This document shows positions 7,313 to 16,077 of a DNA stretch of 64,000 nucleotides, in pieces. The notes beneath the pieces were generated by a model, which was not told where the DNA came from, ran no database searches, and saw nothing but the letters and a program-made list of their open reading frames with translations. The translations under genes were made by a program, and so were the position numbers. The stretch is from contig NZ_JAHCLU010000007.1 in NCBI RefSeq assembly GCF_018448785.1, positions 154,596-218,595 of the forward strand, in the 5' to 3' direction. The stretch is from Halomonas jincaotanensis. GTDB taxonomy: Bacteria; Pseudomonadota; Gammaproteobacteria; Pseudomonadales; Halomonadaceae. Numbering within the stretch: the first letter of the stretch is position 1; every line of letters begins with the position of its first letter.

Positions 7313-8374
7313 ATGCATATCAAAGATATCGATACCCCCGCCGTACTGATCGATCTCGAGCGGGTCGAAGCGAACCTGAGACGCGCGCAGGATTACGCCG
7401 ACGCGCACAACCTGCCGCTGCGGCCACACGTAAAAACCCACAAGCTGCCAGAAATGGCGCGAAAACAGATGGCACTCGGAGCGAACGGCATCACCTGCCA
7501 GAAAATCGGCGAGGCCGAGGCGATGGCCGATGGTGGGCTCACCGACATCTTCCTGCCTTACAACATCCTCGGCACGTCCAAGCTCGACCGGCTGGTCGAC
7601 CTGCATTCCCGTATTAGGTTATCGGTTACTGCCGATAGTGCCGTGACAGTCGCCGGTTACTCCGCCCGGTTCGACGCGGCCGAGCCACTGAACGTACTGG
7701 TGGAATGCGATACCGGCGCGGGTCGCTGCGGTGTACAGACGCCGGAAGAGGCGGTGGCGCTCGCCCGGCAGATCGAAGACGCCCCGGGCCTGATCTTCGG
7801 CGGGCTGATGACATACCCGCCCAAGGGCGACATCGCAAAGGCCGATACCTGGCTGCACAAAGCCAAGGCCGCGCTGGAGTCTGCTGACCTGCCACCTAAG
7901 GTGATCTCGTCCGGCGGTTCCCCTGACTTATACCGCGCCGCCGAAGGAACGGCCACGACCGAGTACCGGCCTGGCACCTATATCTATTCCGACCGGATGC
8001 AGGTCGCATTCGGCCTTGGCACGCTGGACGATTGTGCGTTGACAGTGAAGGCCACCGTGGTCAGCCGCCCCAACGCGGATCGGGCAGTGCTCGATTCAGG
8101 CTCTAAGGCGCTGGCCGCCGATGCAGTTCCTGCACCGCACAAGGGCCACGGCCACCTGGTGGAATATCCGAATGCTGTTATCACCGCCCTGTCCGAGGAA
8201 CACGCGGTCGTTGACTTGTCCGCGTGCACGGACAAACCAGCGCTTGGCGACATGGTACGTGTGATTCCGAACCATGCATGCGTCGTCACCAACCTGTTCG
8301 ATATGGTTTACCTGGTGCGCGGCGATAATGTCGAACGGGAGGCCGAGATAACGTCACGCGGGAATCTGCGCTGA
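7313..8374 (+). CDS. D-threonine aldolase / D-serine dehydratase-like PLP enzyme (DSD1 family)
   Basis: 353 residues. The fold-type III alanine racemase-like N-domain starts DTPAVLIDLERVEANL and carries RPHVKTHK, in which the second Lys-containing TH-K forms the PLP Schiff base. QKIGEAEAMADGGLTDIFLPYN and YRPGTYIYSD are also family blocks. The C-terminal PNHACVVTNLFD places a His and a Cys where these enzymes bind a divalent metal. Members cleave D-threonine-type beta-hydroxy amino acids or dehydrate D-serine. Aldolase and dehydratase cannot be told apart by eye; the nearby RidA, which clears dehydratase imines, favours the dehydratase. It ends the ABC/RidA/IclR cluster, 104 bases after the regulator. 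Confidence 0.85.
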   Translation: MHIKDIDTPAVLIDLERVEANLRRAQDYADAHNLPLRPHVKTHKLPEMARKQMALGANGITCQKIGEAEAMADGGLTDIFLPYNILGTSKLDRLVDLHSRIRLSVTADSAVTVAGYSARFDAAEPLNVLVECDTGAGRCGVQTPEEAVALARQIEDAPGLIFGGLMTYPPKGDIAKADTWLHKAKAALESADLPPKVISSGGSPDLYRAAEGTATTEYRPGTYIYSDRMQVAFGLGTLDDCALTVKATVVSRPNADRAVLDSGSKALAADAVPAPHKGHGHLVEYPNAVITALSEEHAVVDLSACTDKPALGDMVRVIPNHACVVTNLFDMVYLVRGDNVEREAEITSRGNLR

Positions 8375-8425
8375 AATCTTCTTTTCTGGGTCAGTCTGGT
8401 GAATTAGTCTGGCTGAGAGTTCCTT

Positions 8426-9058
8426 TCAAAACTTGCCCTGAAGCTTGTTCCAGCAGATCAGCGAACAGCCCAATAGCGTCAAGGCATAGTGGATATCGAC
8501 GCGCCGTTCATAGCGGGTGGCGAGTCGCCTCATCCGCCCCAACCAGGCAAAGGTTCGCTCGACCACCCATCGATGACGCCCGAGTCGCTGACTGTCTTCC
8601 ACGCCCCGACGGGCAATGCGGGGCTGGATACCCCGCGTTCGGCACGATCGGAGGCAGCGCCGATGATCGTACGCCTTATCCGCATGCAGCTTGCCGGGAC
8701 GACGACGAGGCCGCCCCGGCCGGCCTGAGGAGAGGGGCGAAACGCTGTCGAGCAGCGCCGCCAGCGGCACACTATCGTTCATGTTGGCTCCCGATAGCAG
8801 AATCGCCAGAGGCACCCCCTGACGATCGGTCAGCAGGTGGCGTTTGGTGCCCGGCCTACCTCGGTCTGTCGGGTTGGGGCCGATGGCGGAGCCCCCCTTT
8901 TTTGCCGGTAGGGAGGCGCTGTCCATGCAGGCCCGCGCCCAGTTGAGTTGGTCAGCGTGATGCAGGTGCTCCAGCAGCGTCTGATGCAAGTGCTCCCAGA
9001 CGCCCGCTTCGTGCCAGTCACGCAAACGACGCCAGAGCAGGTGACGCCTGAGCCGCAA
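8426..9058 (-). CDS. IS5-family transposase, OrfB (DDE catalytic part)
   Basis: 210 residues, shifted relative to OrfA and overlapping it. The catalytic triad is readable: CMDSASLPAKKGG (first D), LHADKAYDHRR (second D) and HRWVVERTFAWLGRMRRLATRYERR (E, in the usual Y-(2)-R-(3)-E-like block). Together with OrfA it would make a transposase of about 270 residues, normal for this group. No internal stop interrupts the catalytic frame, so the element may be active. Confidence 0.85.
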   Translation of the reverse strand: MRLRRHLLWRRLRDWHEAGVWEHLHQTLLEHLHHADQLNWARACMDSASLPAKKGGSAIGPNPTDRGRPGTKRHLLTDRQGVPLAILLSGANMNDSVPLAALLDSVSPLSSGRPGRPRRRPGKLHADKAYDHRRCLRSCRTRGIQPRIARRGVEDSQRLGRHRWVVERTFAWLGRMRRLATRYERRVDIHYALTLLGCSLICWNKLQGKF

Positions 9059-9228
9059 CCCATCTCCTGCGGCAGCATCTCCCAGGGGATGCCTGAGCGA
9101 AGAACGAACAGGATGCCTGTCAGGGCGGCGCGGTTGGAGATGGGCGGCCGTCCGCCACGCGGCTTGGGCGTTGGCAGTAGGGGCTCGACAATGGTCCAGA
9201 GTTCGTCGGATACGATCTTCTTAACCAT
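8830..9228 (-). CDS. IS5-family transposase, OrfA (N-terminal part)
   Basis: 132 codons in this frame, but the family-like sequence (MVKKIVSDELWTIVEPLLP, RGGRPPISNRAALTGILFVLRSGIPWEMLPQEMGCGSG) ends near residue 60, where the other frame takes over with RHLLWRRLRDWHEAGVWEHLH. In IS5-family elements of the IS427/IS1031 type the full transposase is made by programmed frameshifting between such frames (established knowledge). This protein contributes the DNA-binding N-terminus. Confidence 0.8.
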   Translation of the reverse strand: MVKKIVSDELWTIVEPLLPTPKPRGGRPPISNRAALTGILFVLRSGIPWEMLPQEMGCGSGVTCSGVVCVTGTKRASGSTCIRRCWSTCITLTNSTGRGPAWTAPPYRQKRGAPPSAPTRQTEVGRAPNATC

Positions 9229-9415
9229 ACCGAAAATCTAGGAACGGATGACGCCGATTTCAAGGTTTTGAAAGGCGCTCTTAACCTGCTTGATTGCCTG
9301 CCACTTTAAGATCTACGGTAAATGCTGGTGTTTACTGATCAGTATATAACTCTCCCTCCCTTAGCTCGAAATCCCGTCAAAGGTATACTGGATTAGCGTT
9401 AAATTAGCCACTGGC

Positions 9416-10321
9416 TCATTGTTCCGGTGGTGTCGAATCGATCAATCTCGCGATAGCCGTGTGATCCACTCCGGGACCGAGCTCCGCCTCGCCACGTCGC
9501 CAAATCGAAAGCAGGTCATGCCCGAGCGGAAGAGTGACCCGAAGGTGATCAGCTAATCCGATCGCAGTCTCCAGGTCCTTACACATTAAGCTCAGAGAAA
9601 AGCCCGAAGCGAAGCTATCATTGAGGACGTGCTGGCCGAGCTTGTTCTCAGTAGAATTGTTACGTCCCGTTGACGAGTTCAGAACCTGGATGACAGTCTC
9701 TCCCTGAATGCCGAAGGCCTGGCCTATGCGCAGCGCTTCGCAGGCGGCTACCAGCCCCGCTGCGGAGACATAGTTGTTTAGTGATTTCATGGCGTGTCCA
9801 GCCCCGAGGGGGCCACAATTGACGACGCTTGACGACATGGTGGCGAATACTGAGGCAAGCCATTGCAGCGTTTCGGCATCGCCGCCCGTCATGACGGCGA
9901 GTTCGCCCGACCGCGCGCGAGGCACGCCACCAGACACTGGCGCGTCGACGAAGATGAGGCCTAGATCGGCCAGCTCTTGGCCCAGCGCTGCCGTTCCTGT
10001 TGCTTCGGAGGAACTCATATCGACGACGACCGTACCCGGTTTTAACTCGCCAGCTAGGCCTGAACTCCCGACGAGGACCTCGCGCACGATGGATCCGTTT
10101 GGCAACATCAAAATAACCACATCGACGGAGCTGAAATCGGAAGCCACGGAGGCAATCTGAGCCCCGCCGTATTCATCGCAGAATCGTTCGGTCGTGGCAA
10201 CGTCAGCGTCCCTGACCCAGAGTCGATAGTCTGCAGCGGCGAGGTTTGCCGCCATCGGCCAGCCCATATTCCCGAGTCCGACGAAGCCGATCTGATGGAC
10301 TTCTTTCGTAGTTTCACTCAT
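9416..10321 (-). CDS. NAD(P)-dependent 3-hydroxyisobutyrate dehydrogenase-family oxidoreductase (1 of 3)
   Basis: 301 residues from the ATG at 10321, whose first bases overlap the stop of the upstream PcaC-like gene by eight bases. Rossmann motif GFVGLGNMGWPMAANL, substrate loop DAPVSGGVPRARSG and the catalytic Lys in AMKSLNNYVSAAG are all present. The family oxidises beta-hydroxy acids (3-hydroxyisobutyrate, tartronate, 2-hydroxymethylglutarate and others) to semialdehydes. It is the last gene of the leftward arm of the catabolic cluster. Substrate not assignable. Confidence 0.88.
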   Translation of the reverse strand: MSETTKEVHQIGFVGLGNMGWPMAANLAAADYRLWVRDADVATTERFCDEYGGAQIASVASDFSSVDVVILMLPNGSIVREVLVGSSGLAGELKPGTVVVDMSSSEATGTAALGQELADLGLIFVDAPVSGGVPRARSGELAVMTGGDAETLQWLASVFATMSSSVVNCGPLGAGHAMKSLNNYVSAAGLVAACEALRIGQAFGIQGETVIQVLNSSTGRNNSTENKLGQHVLNDSFASGFSLSLMCKDLETAIGLADHLRVTLPLGHDLLSIWRRGEAELGPGVDHTAIARLIDSTPPEQ

Positions 10322-10697
10322 ATTCGTCAATCACCTTCTGTGCTGTACGGAAACTGTCGATGGCAGCTGGGACGCCGCAGTAGATCGCAGTCTGAAGAAA
10401 GACTTCCGCGATCTCGTCTCTGGTGAGCCCGTTGTTTAATGCACCGCGGACATGCAGCGCGAGCTCGTGTGGCCGGTTGAGCGCGGTGATCATGGCGAGA
10501 TTAATGATGCTGCGAGTCTTACGATCTAGACCTTCGCGCCCCCAGATTTCTCCCCAGCAATATTCGGTGACGAGATCCTGCATCGGCCGAGAAAAGTCGG
10601 TTGCGTTTTCCAGCGACCGATTCACGTGCTCGTTTCCCAGAACATCGCGACGGATTCCGAGCCCTTTCTCATAACGTGACTTGTTCATTAAGTTCAC
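10314..10697 (-). CDS. carboxymuconolactone decarboxylase (PcaC-like) family protein
   Basis: 127 residues, the PcaC length. It has LGNEHVNRSL near the start, EYCWGEIWGREGLDRKTRSIINLAMITAL, ELALHVRGALNNGLTRDEIAEVFLQTAIYCGVPAAIDSF, all standard for 4-carboxymuconolactone decarboxylases and their relatives. In PcaC the conserved His of the ELxxH block takes part in catalysis and it is present. None of the other beta-ketoadipate genes is near, so a different lactone or keto acid substrate is likely. It is coupled to the dehydrogenase gene by an eight-base overlap. Confidence 0.85.
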   Translation of the reverse strand: MNLMNKSRYEKGLGIRRDVLGNEHVNRSLENATDFSRPMQDLVTEYCWGEIWGREGLDRKTRSIINLAMITALNRPHELALHVRGALNNGLTRDEIAEVFLQTAIYCGVPAAIDSFRTAQKVIDEYE

Positions 10698-10766
10698 TCC
10701 TTCATTTTTTGCATGCGTTGTTGCGTTTTCGTGCTTTACCTGTCGTCGACGCGTATGAGCTACGGA

Positions 10767-12149
10767 TTACGCGTCCTTAGGTGCTGGTTCGGGGGCCGTT
10801 AAGCGTATTAGGTCGCCGACATTATCGAGAGCGGCGATTCTGCGGCATTTCGTGATAATCGAATCGACTCGCTCTGGATTCAGAACTGAAACTTGGTCTC
10901 GGAACTTCTCCTCTAGCTGTGCGTCGCTCAGCGGACGTTTCAGGTTTCCGAGCGAGGCCTCGAGAAAGCGCTCAATACGCGACCCATCCTTCATGAGTAG
11001 GGTTACGTGGACCGAATCCTCATCGACAGCCGTATCCGGAATGGCCTGTACACGACTTCGCATCGCAGAGATCTGTGGATCATGAATCGCGTCGTCAGTG
11101 AACTCAGCCAGTCCCCCCTTGCCGCGTACGAGCCCAATGGCAGCCGCATGGTAAATTGAGAACTTACCTTGGAGGCCTACCTCTGGGCTGCGTATGTCAC
11201 AGAGGTCGCGAACCAGAGGTGCCACGCGTAATTCGACGCTTTCAATGCTGTCCGCGCGGAGTCCTTCTCTGTGTAATTCACAACAGGCATCGATCGTTGG
11301 ATGGACGACAATTCCACAAGGGAAAGGCTTGTAAGTATTGCCGGAGAGACGGAATTCCTGTCCCAGGCCATCGGTGATCTTCGTGAAATCAGCCTGATTG
11401 TTCGCAGTTGCTGCGGCGAAGCCGCGCGGCCCTTCGAGCGGCGTGCTGCCGGTGGTAAAGCCGACTTTTGCTAGCAGAGCCGCCTCTAACCCGCTGCGAG
11501 CCGCGGCCCCAGGATGGAAGCTTTTTGTCATGGAACCAAAATTATCGCGCAGGCCGGCGGCCTGGCTGGCGGCCAGCCCGATCGCCCACAACATTTGTTC
11601 TTCGCTAAGCTCGAGAAGTTTCCCAATCGCAATCGCTGCGCCGAACACGCCGACTGAGCCAGTACTGTGCCAGCCGGCTTGGTAATGCGCTGGATAGGTC
11701 GCGTCGCCGATACGAGTAACGGCATCGAAACCAAGCACGAAGGCATGGATGAAGTCCTCTCCCTTCACGGGAGTTGTCGAGGCGAAAGCGAAGAGTGCGG
11801 AGGCAATCGGTGAACTAGGGTGAATGTAATTGCTAGGGGTCGTGTCGTCATAGTCGTGGACATGGGAGCTGATGCCATTGACGAATGCCGCAAGCGCCAT
11901 GTCGACAGCCTCAGTCCTTCCGACGATCGCTGCTTTAGGAGGGCCCGACATGAAGCCGAGCCCCTCAAGAGCCATATCTACAGCGGGATGGTCGGCTCCC
12001 CCGAGGGCGCAACCCATATAGTTCAGAAGCGCTCTCCTGGCTTCCTGATGGGCATGCTCGGGGATGTCATTATGCCTGCTCCGCACGACGGCACGCGCCA
12101 AGCTCCGGCTCACGTCGTTTTTGGCGCGGTCTGAACTAATGGCGGTCAT
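10767..12149 (-). CDS. MmgE/PrpD family protein (1 of 2)
   Basis: 460 residues from the ATG at 12149, which has GGGGAG eight bases upstream; a start five codons earlier lacks this. Family blocks: HQEARRALLNYMGCALGGADHPAVD near the start, HVHDYDDTTPSNYIHPSSPIASAL (the active-site histidine/aspartate region), GWHSTGSVGVFGAAIAIGKLL, GSMTKSFHPGAAARSGLEAALLAKVGFTG and YKPFPCGIVVHPTIDA. PrpD dehydrates 2-methylcitrate; other members act as itaconate- or aconitate-type decarboxylases or isomerases. No methylcitrate synthase is present, so the name cannot be carried over. A second member lies at 18980. Confidence 0.88.
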   Translation of the reverse strand: MTAISSDRAKNDVSRSLARAVVRSRHNDIPEHAHQEARRALLNYMGCALGGADHPAVDMALEGLGFMSGPPKAAIVGRTEAVDMALAAFVNGISSHVHDYDDTTPSNYIHPSSPIASALFAFASTTPVKGEDFIHAFVLGFDAVTRIGDATYPAHYQAGWHSTGSVGVFGAAIAIGKLLELSEEQMLWAIGLAASQAAGLRDNFGSMTKSFHPGAAARSGLEAALLAKVGFTTGSTPLEGPRGFAAATANNQADFTKITDGLGQEFRLSGNTYKPFPCGIVVHPTIDACCELHREGLRADSIESVELRVAPLVRDLCDIRSPEVGLQGKFSIYHAAAIGLVRGKGGLAEFTDDAIHDPQISAMRSRVQAIPDTAVDEDSVHVTLLMKDGSRIERFLEASLGNLKRPLSDAQLEEKFRDQVSVLNPERVDSIITKCRRIAALDNVGDLIRLTAPEPAPKDA

Positions 12150-12260
12150 TCTGTTGCTCCCCAACTGAACGATGGAGGGGAAAAGATGACAGGTCGCGTG
12201 TTTGGGTATTCACGGCCCATGAATATCTCCTAATTGGTGGCTATGACTAGTTTGTGGTTC

Positions 12261-13163
12261 TTACCATGAGTATTTTTTGCTCTCTTCTATCGCCTGTGGC
12301 AATCCGATAAATTCATTGAACTCGTGGAAATCTGTTAGCCGATCGGCGATGGTCTCAGTCGAGGGGTCGGCCATGAATGCCTGCATCATCTCTTTGAGAG
12401 ATTTATGCATCGCAAGCAACGGCTCGATTGGACAGAGACAATAATCAAAGCCGGCCTGATGGGCTTCGTAGAGCGATAGTGTCGGGCTCTTACCAGATCG
12501 TGCCATGTTGAAAAGCAATGGCTTTCCCAGTGGGCGCAGGCGTGTTGTGAGTTCCTCTATCTGCTCCAAGCTCTCTGGGGCGTCTGCATAGAGGCCGTCA
12601 GCCCCGGCCGCAGCGTATGCTTCAAGCCGCGCAATGGCATCATCGATGCCCGTTACTCCAATGGCGTCTGTGCGTGCCACAATAAAGAATTTCGGGTCGC
12701 GCCGCGCATCGATCATTGCTCTGAGTTTTTGCACCATCTCCTCAGGAGAAATCAGCTCCTTTCCCGCGAAATGTCCACACTTCTTGGGCATTTTCTGATC
12801 CTCGAGGTGCAGGGCGGATGCACCAGCTTCTTCCCAAAGTTGGATGGTGCGGGCTGCATCGAGGGGACCACCATAACCGGTATCGGCGTCGGCGAAGACC
12901 GGGAGTTCAGTGGCCCTGCATATCCGACGGATATGTTCAAACATCTCCGTCTGAGACAGGGATCCGAAGTCCGGCGCACCTGCGACGACCGCGGAAGCAA
13001 CGAAGCCACTAACATAAATGGCGGGCGCTCCCGCTTCCTCAGATAGCTTAGCGCTGAGAGCATCATGTGCTCCCATGCAGACGAACGGTGCCTGATCCAA
13101 AAGTTGGTGAAACCGTATAGAGCGAGGGCTCGTCGATATAGGCGGATGGTTACTCGATAGCAT
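12261..13163 (-). CDS. isocitrate lyase / PEP mutase family C-C lyase
   Basis: 300 residues from the ATG at 13163, chosen because GAGGA stands seven bases before it; ATG at 13169 is possible. Key motifs: MGAHDALSAKLSEEAGAPAIYVSGF, the metal-binding FADADTGYGGP, and HLEDQKMPKKCGH, where the Cys in KKCGH matches the catalytic Cys of (methyl)isocitrate and dimethylmalate lyases, rather than PEP mutase. It probably cleaves a 2-hydroxy-di/tricarboxylate into pyruvate or another oxo acid. It overlaps the next upstream dehydrogenase gene by 14 bases, so both are co-translated. Confidence 0.87.
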   Translation of the reverse strand: MLSSNHPPISTSPRSIRFHQLLDQAPFVCMGAHDALSAKLSEEAGAPAIYVSGFVASAVVAGAPDFGSLSQTEMFEHIRRICRATELPVFADADTGYGGPLDAARTIQLWEEAGASALHLEDQKMPKKCGHFAGKELISPEEMVQKLRAMIDARRDPKFFIVARTDAIGVTGIDDAIARLEAYAAAGADGLYADAPESLEQIEELTTRLRPLGKPLLFNMARSGKSPTLSLYEAHQAGFDYCLCPIEPLLAMHKSLKEMMQAFMADPSTETIADRLTDFHEFNEFIGLPQAIEESKKYSW

Positions 13164-14076
13164 CGTCATTCCTCGTAGATTCGGAGAGTTCAGTTCCGGC
13201 AAATGTCTCACTCATGCGCGCAATGGCGGTATGGTCGGCATCGGGACCAAGCATCTTCGCCGCCGAGGCCCACATCTGGCTGCACAATGCGGAGAATGGA
13301 GCCGGTGTATCGGTGCTACGGGCGAGATCAGTGGCGATTCCCACATCCTTTGCCATTAACCCTATGGCAAAGCCGCCACCGTCAAAATTTCTTGACAGAA
13401 CGAACTGCTTAAACTTTCGCTGAGTGCTGCTGTTCATGCCCGACGAGGCATTAAGGATATCGACCATCCCACCGGGATTGAGGCCAAATTTCTGTCCGAT
13501 CAGCAGTGCTTCGATTCCGATCAAGAAACCGCCAGCTGCGACTAGGTTGTTGAGAGCCTTCATCGCCTGACCCGCTCCCAGAATACCGACATGTCTGGGC
13601 TCGCCCATGGAGCATAAGACAGCGGCTGCTTCCTGGGCGGCTTCAGGATCGCCACCTGTCATGATCATCAGGCCACCTGACTCAGCCCGCCAGACACCGC
13701 CGGAAACGGGGGCATCGATCATTCGCACACCCTGGTCCGCGAGCCGGTCGGCCATGGCAATTGTCGCGTTCGGGTCACCTGAGCTCATGTCGATGACCAA
13801 TTTGCCTGCTGCAAGGCCCTTGGCTAGCCCATCCTCCTCGCCGAACAGAGCGTTTGAGACAGCCCTACTGTTCGGTAGCATGGTGATGGCCATCGGTACC
13901 ATCATCCCCAATTCGGTCAATGACGACGCGACGCGAGCCCCGGTACGAGCAGCTACGGTTTCAGCATGACGGCTATCGATATCATAGAGGACGACGTCGA
14001 AGCCGGCTGAAGTCATGCAGGCGGCCATCGGGGCACCCATAGACCCGACACCGATCAGGCCAACGCTATTACTCAT
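13150..14076 (-). CDS. NAD(P)-dependent 3-hydroxyisobutyrate dehydrogenase-family oxidoreductase (2 of 3)
   Basis: 308 residues from ATG 14076, which overlaps the stop of the TRAP permease gene (ATGAGTAA). Rossmann GVGSMGAPMAACM, substrate motif DAPVSGGVWRAESG and catalytic Lys in AMKALNNLVAAG. ADHTAIARM at the C-terminus is shared with dehydrogenase 1 (DHTAIARL), suggesting the two arose by duplication. It sits between transporter and lyase genes, so it may act early in breakdown of the imported acid. Confidence 0.88.
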   Translation of the reverse strand: MSNSVGLIGVGSMGAPMAACMTSAGFDVVLYDIDSRHAETVAARTGARVASSLTELGMMVPMAITMLPNSRAVSNALFGEEDGLAKGLAAGKLVIDMSSGDPNATIAMADRLADQGVRMIDAPVSGGVWRAESGGLMIMTGGDPEAAQEAAAVLCSMGEPRHVGILGAGQAMKALNNLVAAGGFLIGIEALLIGQKFGLNPGGMVDILNASSGMNSSTQRKFKQFVLSRNFDGGGFAIGLMAKDVGIATDLARSTDTPAPFSALCSQMWASAAKMLGPDADHTAIARMSETFAGTELSESTRNDDAIE

Positions 14077-16006
14077 CGCGATACTCCACACTTTGGTTAT
14101 TGGGGAGCTGCGTCGCTCGGGACGGCCTCGCGACGTATTCCATCAACAGCAGTACCAAGAAGCCAACTAAGCCAATCGTACTTAGGAGTGCCGAGGGCAG
14201 CATCAAAAGGATCGCAACTACGAGGAAGAGACTTGCCCGCCATGTCGAAATAGGACGAAACAAGCTATAGCGTTCGAAACAGATCGCCAGGGCAACTATG
14301 GCGATGGCCGTACTTGCCAGCAAGTAGATACCTAACCATGAAGGGCCACCGATCATCAAAATACGTGGTTCATAAATGAAGATGAATGGCACTAGGAAGC
14401 CTACGATCGACAAACGGAGCGCGTGAATCGCTGTTTTTACTGGGTTTGAGTTAGCGATGGATGACGCAGCGAAGACTCCAACCATGACCGGAGGACTGAT
14501 CGCGCTCATCACGGCGAAGTAGAAGATAAAGAGGTGTGCCACGATCAACTCAATACCGAGATCGACAAGCATCGGAGCGACTGTGACGGCGACAAGAACA
14601 TAGGCTCCAATCGTAACCATTCCCATCCCGAGTAGCATGCATGTGACCGCCGTCATGATAAGCATGATGTGAATGTTTCCGCCGGAGACGACTTCGATAA
14701 GATAGGATAGTCGATCACCAAGCCCAGTCATCGTCAACACGCCGATAATAACACCCGCCATCGCGAGTGAACCTACAAGTGGAATGCAGGTATTAGCGCC
14801 GTTACGCATCGCCCCCATAAAATTAGAGAAAAGCCGATTACGCGTGTCTCGTGTGATGAGACAAACCAAAATGAATGAAAAAATTGTTAACGTAACTGCA
14901 TAGTCCGGCGAATATCGTTGCCAAAGTAGCACTACGAGAACGAATATCGGAATGATGAACGGAATAACCTCTAGCGAGGCGCGGCGCAGGTTTGGAATTT
15001 CGTCAGGCGTCAACCGTTCAATTTCAAATTTGATAGACGCCAAGTGGACCTGCATGAAGATGCAGAAATAGAAGAGTAGGCATGGGATTAGCGTAAGTGC
15101 CATGACTTGGATTAGTGGGTAGCCCGTGATCTCACTCATAAGAAAGGCGGTCGCCCCAAGGATTGGTGGGGTGATTTGGCTTCCGAGCGAGGCTGTCGAC
15201 TCGACGCCAGCAGCAAACTCTGGTTTGTATCCGACCCGTTTCATCATAGGGATTGTGATAACGCCGGTCGTGACGATGTTTGTCACGGCGCTGCCGGACA
15301 TCATACCCATCAGTGCACTCGCGAGGATAGCAACCTTCGCCGGGCCGCCGCGGTATCGGCCGGCGATGGCTAGGGTGAAATTCATGAATTTCTCTCCGCC
15401 GCCACTCGCTTCAAGCAGCGCAGCAAAAAACACAAAAAGACCGATATAAGTTGCACCGATGGCCAGCGGTGTGCCGAAAAGGCCGTCAGTCGAAAATACC
15501 TGACTCCATAGCAGGCGATCTACGGAGACACCGGCATGCCCGAAGCTATCGGGCAGCATGAAACCGAAGAGCGCATAGAAAATTGCTATGATCGCGATAT
15601 AGTTAAGCGGCTTCACTGCAGTGCGACGTGTCATCTCCATCGCACCAACAATGAGAACTATCGCACCGACTTTCTCGGCCGGACTGAGTGAAAAGGATAG
15701 AGTGAAATCCCGCCAAGTAAAAGCTACCCAGAAGCAGGCCACAACCCCGGCAATGATTACACCATTTAGAATCCATTCGCCGACTGAGTTTTCCCTAAAT
15801 ATGCGCGACGGAAGCACGATGGCCGTCAGCAACATGATCAGGAGTAGATAAGTAGGCCTGAAGAATAGGGCGGGGGGGCCGCCGAAAAGTCCACCATAAA
15901 TCGGGTAGAGGAAGAGTGCGAGAGCCAGTAGGGAAGTGACGGTCTTCCAAAATAGACTCGTCTCCATATTAACAGCCTCTTCGACCCGAGATGAGTCGTA
16001 ACTCAT
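14069..16006 (-). CDS. TRAP transporter, fused DctQM permease (TAXI type)
   Basis: 645 residues, very hydrophobic, with roughly 17-19 helices. The N-terminal four-helix DctQ-like part leads into a DctM-like core with FVFFAALLEASGGGEKFMNF, GGPAKVAILASALMGMMSGSAVTNIVTTG, ESTASLGSQITPPILGATAFLM and a late GMVTIGAYVLVAVTVAPML. These are standard in the fused permeases that work with TAXI-type binding proteins. It uses a sodium or proton gradient to import organic acids. Start could instead be ATG 15967, which has a better ribosome binding site (GAAGAGG). It follows the binding-protein gene at 16078. Confidence 0.92.
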   Translation of the reverse strand: MSYDSSRVEEAVNMETSLFWKTVTSLLALALFLYPIYGGLFGGPPALFFRPTYLLLIMLLTAIVLPSRIFRENSVGEWILNGVIIAGVVACFWVAFTWRDFTLSFSLSPAEKVGAIVLIVGAMEMTRRTAVKPLNYIAIIAIFYALFGFMLPDSFGHAGVSVDRLLWSQVFSTDGLFGTPLAIGATYIGLFVFFAALLEASGGGEKFMNFTLAIAGRYRGGPAKVAILASALMGMMSGSAVTNIVTTGVITIPMMKRVGYKPEFAAGVESTASLGSQITPPILGATAFLMSEITGYPLIQVMALTLIPCLLFYFCIFMQVHLASIKFEIERLTPDEIPNLRRASLEVIPFIIPIFVLVVLLWQRYSPDYAVTLTIFSFILVCLITRDTRNRLFSNFMGAMRNGANTCIPLVGSLAMAGVIIGVLTMTGLGDRLSYLIEVVSGGNIHIMLIMTAVTCMLLGMGMVTIGAYVLVAVTVAPMLVDLGIELIVAHLFIFYFAVMSAISPPVMVGVFAASSIANSNPVKTAIHALRLSIVGFLVPFIFIYEPRILMIGGPSWLGIYLLASTAIAIVALAICFERYSLFRPISTWRASLFLVVAILLMLPSALLSTIGLVGFLVLLLMEYVARPSRATQLPNNQSVEYRDE

Positions 16007-16077
16007 TGTTATAACCTACTATAGTTTTGGAGATTATGTTGTGCCCGGCCGCTACAGGGCCGGGCAGCACTTTCTTA

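Larger units (their letters stand above)
8415..9282 (-). mobile_element. IS5-family insertion sequence with frameshifted transposase
   Basis: About 0.87 kb bounded by imperfect inverted repeats: GAGAGTTCCTTTCAAAACTTG at the left (from 8415 or 8416) and, on the other strand, AGAGCGCCTTTCAAAACCTTG at the right (ending 9281-9282). The transposase is split over two overlapping minus-strand frames. No convincing target duplication was seen at the edges, so exact ends are uncertain by a base or two. It lies between the amino acid operon and the end of the next catabolic cluster. Confidence 0.85.

Noticed and set aside
8413..9284. 3-bp target duplication of the IS5-type element
   Set aside because: Flanks can be read as TGA and TTA, which do not match, so no duplication is claimed.
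10767..13163. methylcitrate cycle (prpBCD) assignment for the PrpD and PEP mutase-family genes
   Set aside because: No methylcitrate synthase, two divergent PrpD proteins and several hydroxyacid dehydrogenases; the context does not fit propionate breakdown.
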